Shown here one piece after another: positions 5,530 through 5,675 of a stretch of DNA of 5,675 nt. Origin of the DNA: Acidobacteriota bacterium (lineage in GTDB: Bacteria; Acidobacteriota; Terriglobia; Terriglobales; Acidobacteriaceae). Location of the stretch: the NCBI GenBank assembly GCA_019510535.1, contig JAEKKE010000250.1, forward strand, positions 1 to 5,675, given 5' to 3'. Every line of letters starts with the position of its first letter. Within the stretch, counting starts at the first letter, position 1. Below the pieces are notes generated by a model. The model was not told the origin of the DNA and did no database searches. It saw only the letters and a program-made list of their open reading frames with translations. The translations under genes were made by a program, and so were the position numbers.

Positions 5530-5675
5530 ATGAACAACATTGATGTGATTGTGGTGGGCGCCGGTCCGTCCGGGTCCACGGCTGCCAAACTGCTTGGTGA
5601 AGCCGGCGTGCGTGTGCTGGTGCTGGAAAAAGCCGATCTTTTCCCTCGGGAAAAGCCCTGCGGAGGCGGCCTCTC
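5530..5675 (+). CDS. Geranylgeranyl reductase family FAD-dependent oxidoreductase (5' end only)
   Basis: The first 48 codons of a gene that leaves the window at the right edge. Residues 5-33 are a classic Rossmann FAD-binding fold: DVIVVGAGPSGSTAA with the GxGxxG glycines G10, G12 and G15, ending at E33, which binds the ribose. FPREKPCGGGLS (38 onward) is the signature of the geranylgeranyl reductase family, which includes BchP/ChlP, archaeal digeranylgeranylglycerophospholipid reductase and menaquinone-chain reductases; C44 lies in the conserved PCGGG loop near the flavin. The family reduces isoprenoid double bonds. With no photosynthesis genes nearby, a quinone-tail or lipid substrate is more likely than chlorophyll, but the fragment cannot decide, and other p-hydroxybenzoate-hydroxylase-fold oxidoreductases remain possible. 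GGGAG (5518-5522) sits 7 nt before the ATG, supporting the start. Confidence 0.88.
   Translation, partial: MNNIDVIVVGAGPSGSTAAKLLGEAGVRVLVLEKADLFPREKPCGGGL

Overview
The window looks like ordinary chromosomal DNA from a GC-rich bacterium. The best guess is an Acidobacteriota member of the Terriglobus/Granulicella/Edaphobacter type. This rests on the style of the proteins (large secreted M28 peptidase, multi-spanning GGDEF protein, geranylgeranyl-reductase-like flavoprotein) and on the hairpin-rich intergenic DNA with CCCCACCC/GGGTGGGG arms. It is an inference from memory, because no rRNA or other marker gene is present.

Layout. 1-254 is non-coding and holds short GC-rich hairpins and a tandem octamer array (ATTCAACG/ATTCAACC). 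255-1925 (-) encodes a secreted, di-metal M28 peptidase with a full set of ligands and a signal peptide. 1926-2084 is a divergent promoter region with two more arrays of the same octamer family in opposite orientation, giving a perfect 14-bp inverted repeat. 2085-3957 (+) is a compact yceD-rpmF-plsX operon: DUF177/YceD zinc-ribbon-like protein, ribosomal protein L32 and phosphate acyltransferase. 3973-5271 (-) is a membrane-bound diguanylate cyclase, convergent with plsX and only 15 bp from it. 5272-5529 is a second divergent intergenic region with nothing recognisable except a ribosome binding site. From 5530 (+) the first 48 codons of a geranylgeranyl-reductase-family FAD oxidoreductase run off the right edge.

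Function. The yceD-rpmF-plsX block is the conserved bacterial linkage of a ribosome/rRNA-associated factor, a large-subunit protein and the entry enzyme of phospholipid synthesis. The fabH that follows plsX in many bacteria is absent. The other three genes are independent units: extracytoplasmic peptide turnover, c-di-GMP synthesis, and isoprenoid or lipid reduction.

I found no previously undescribed multi-gene system. The most interesting non-genic signal is the octamer repeat family that brackets the M28 gene and occupies the promoter region of the yceD operon. Next is the possibility that the M28 gene is read from a leaderless or nearly leaderless transcript.
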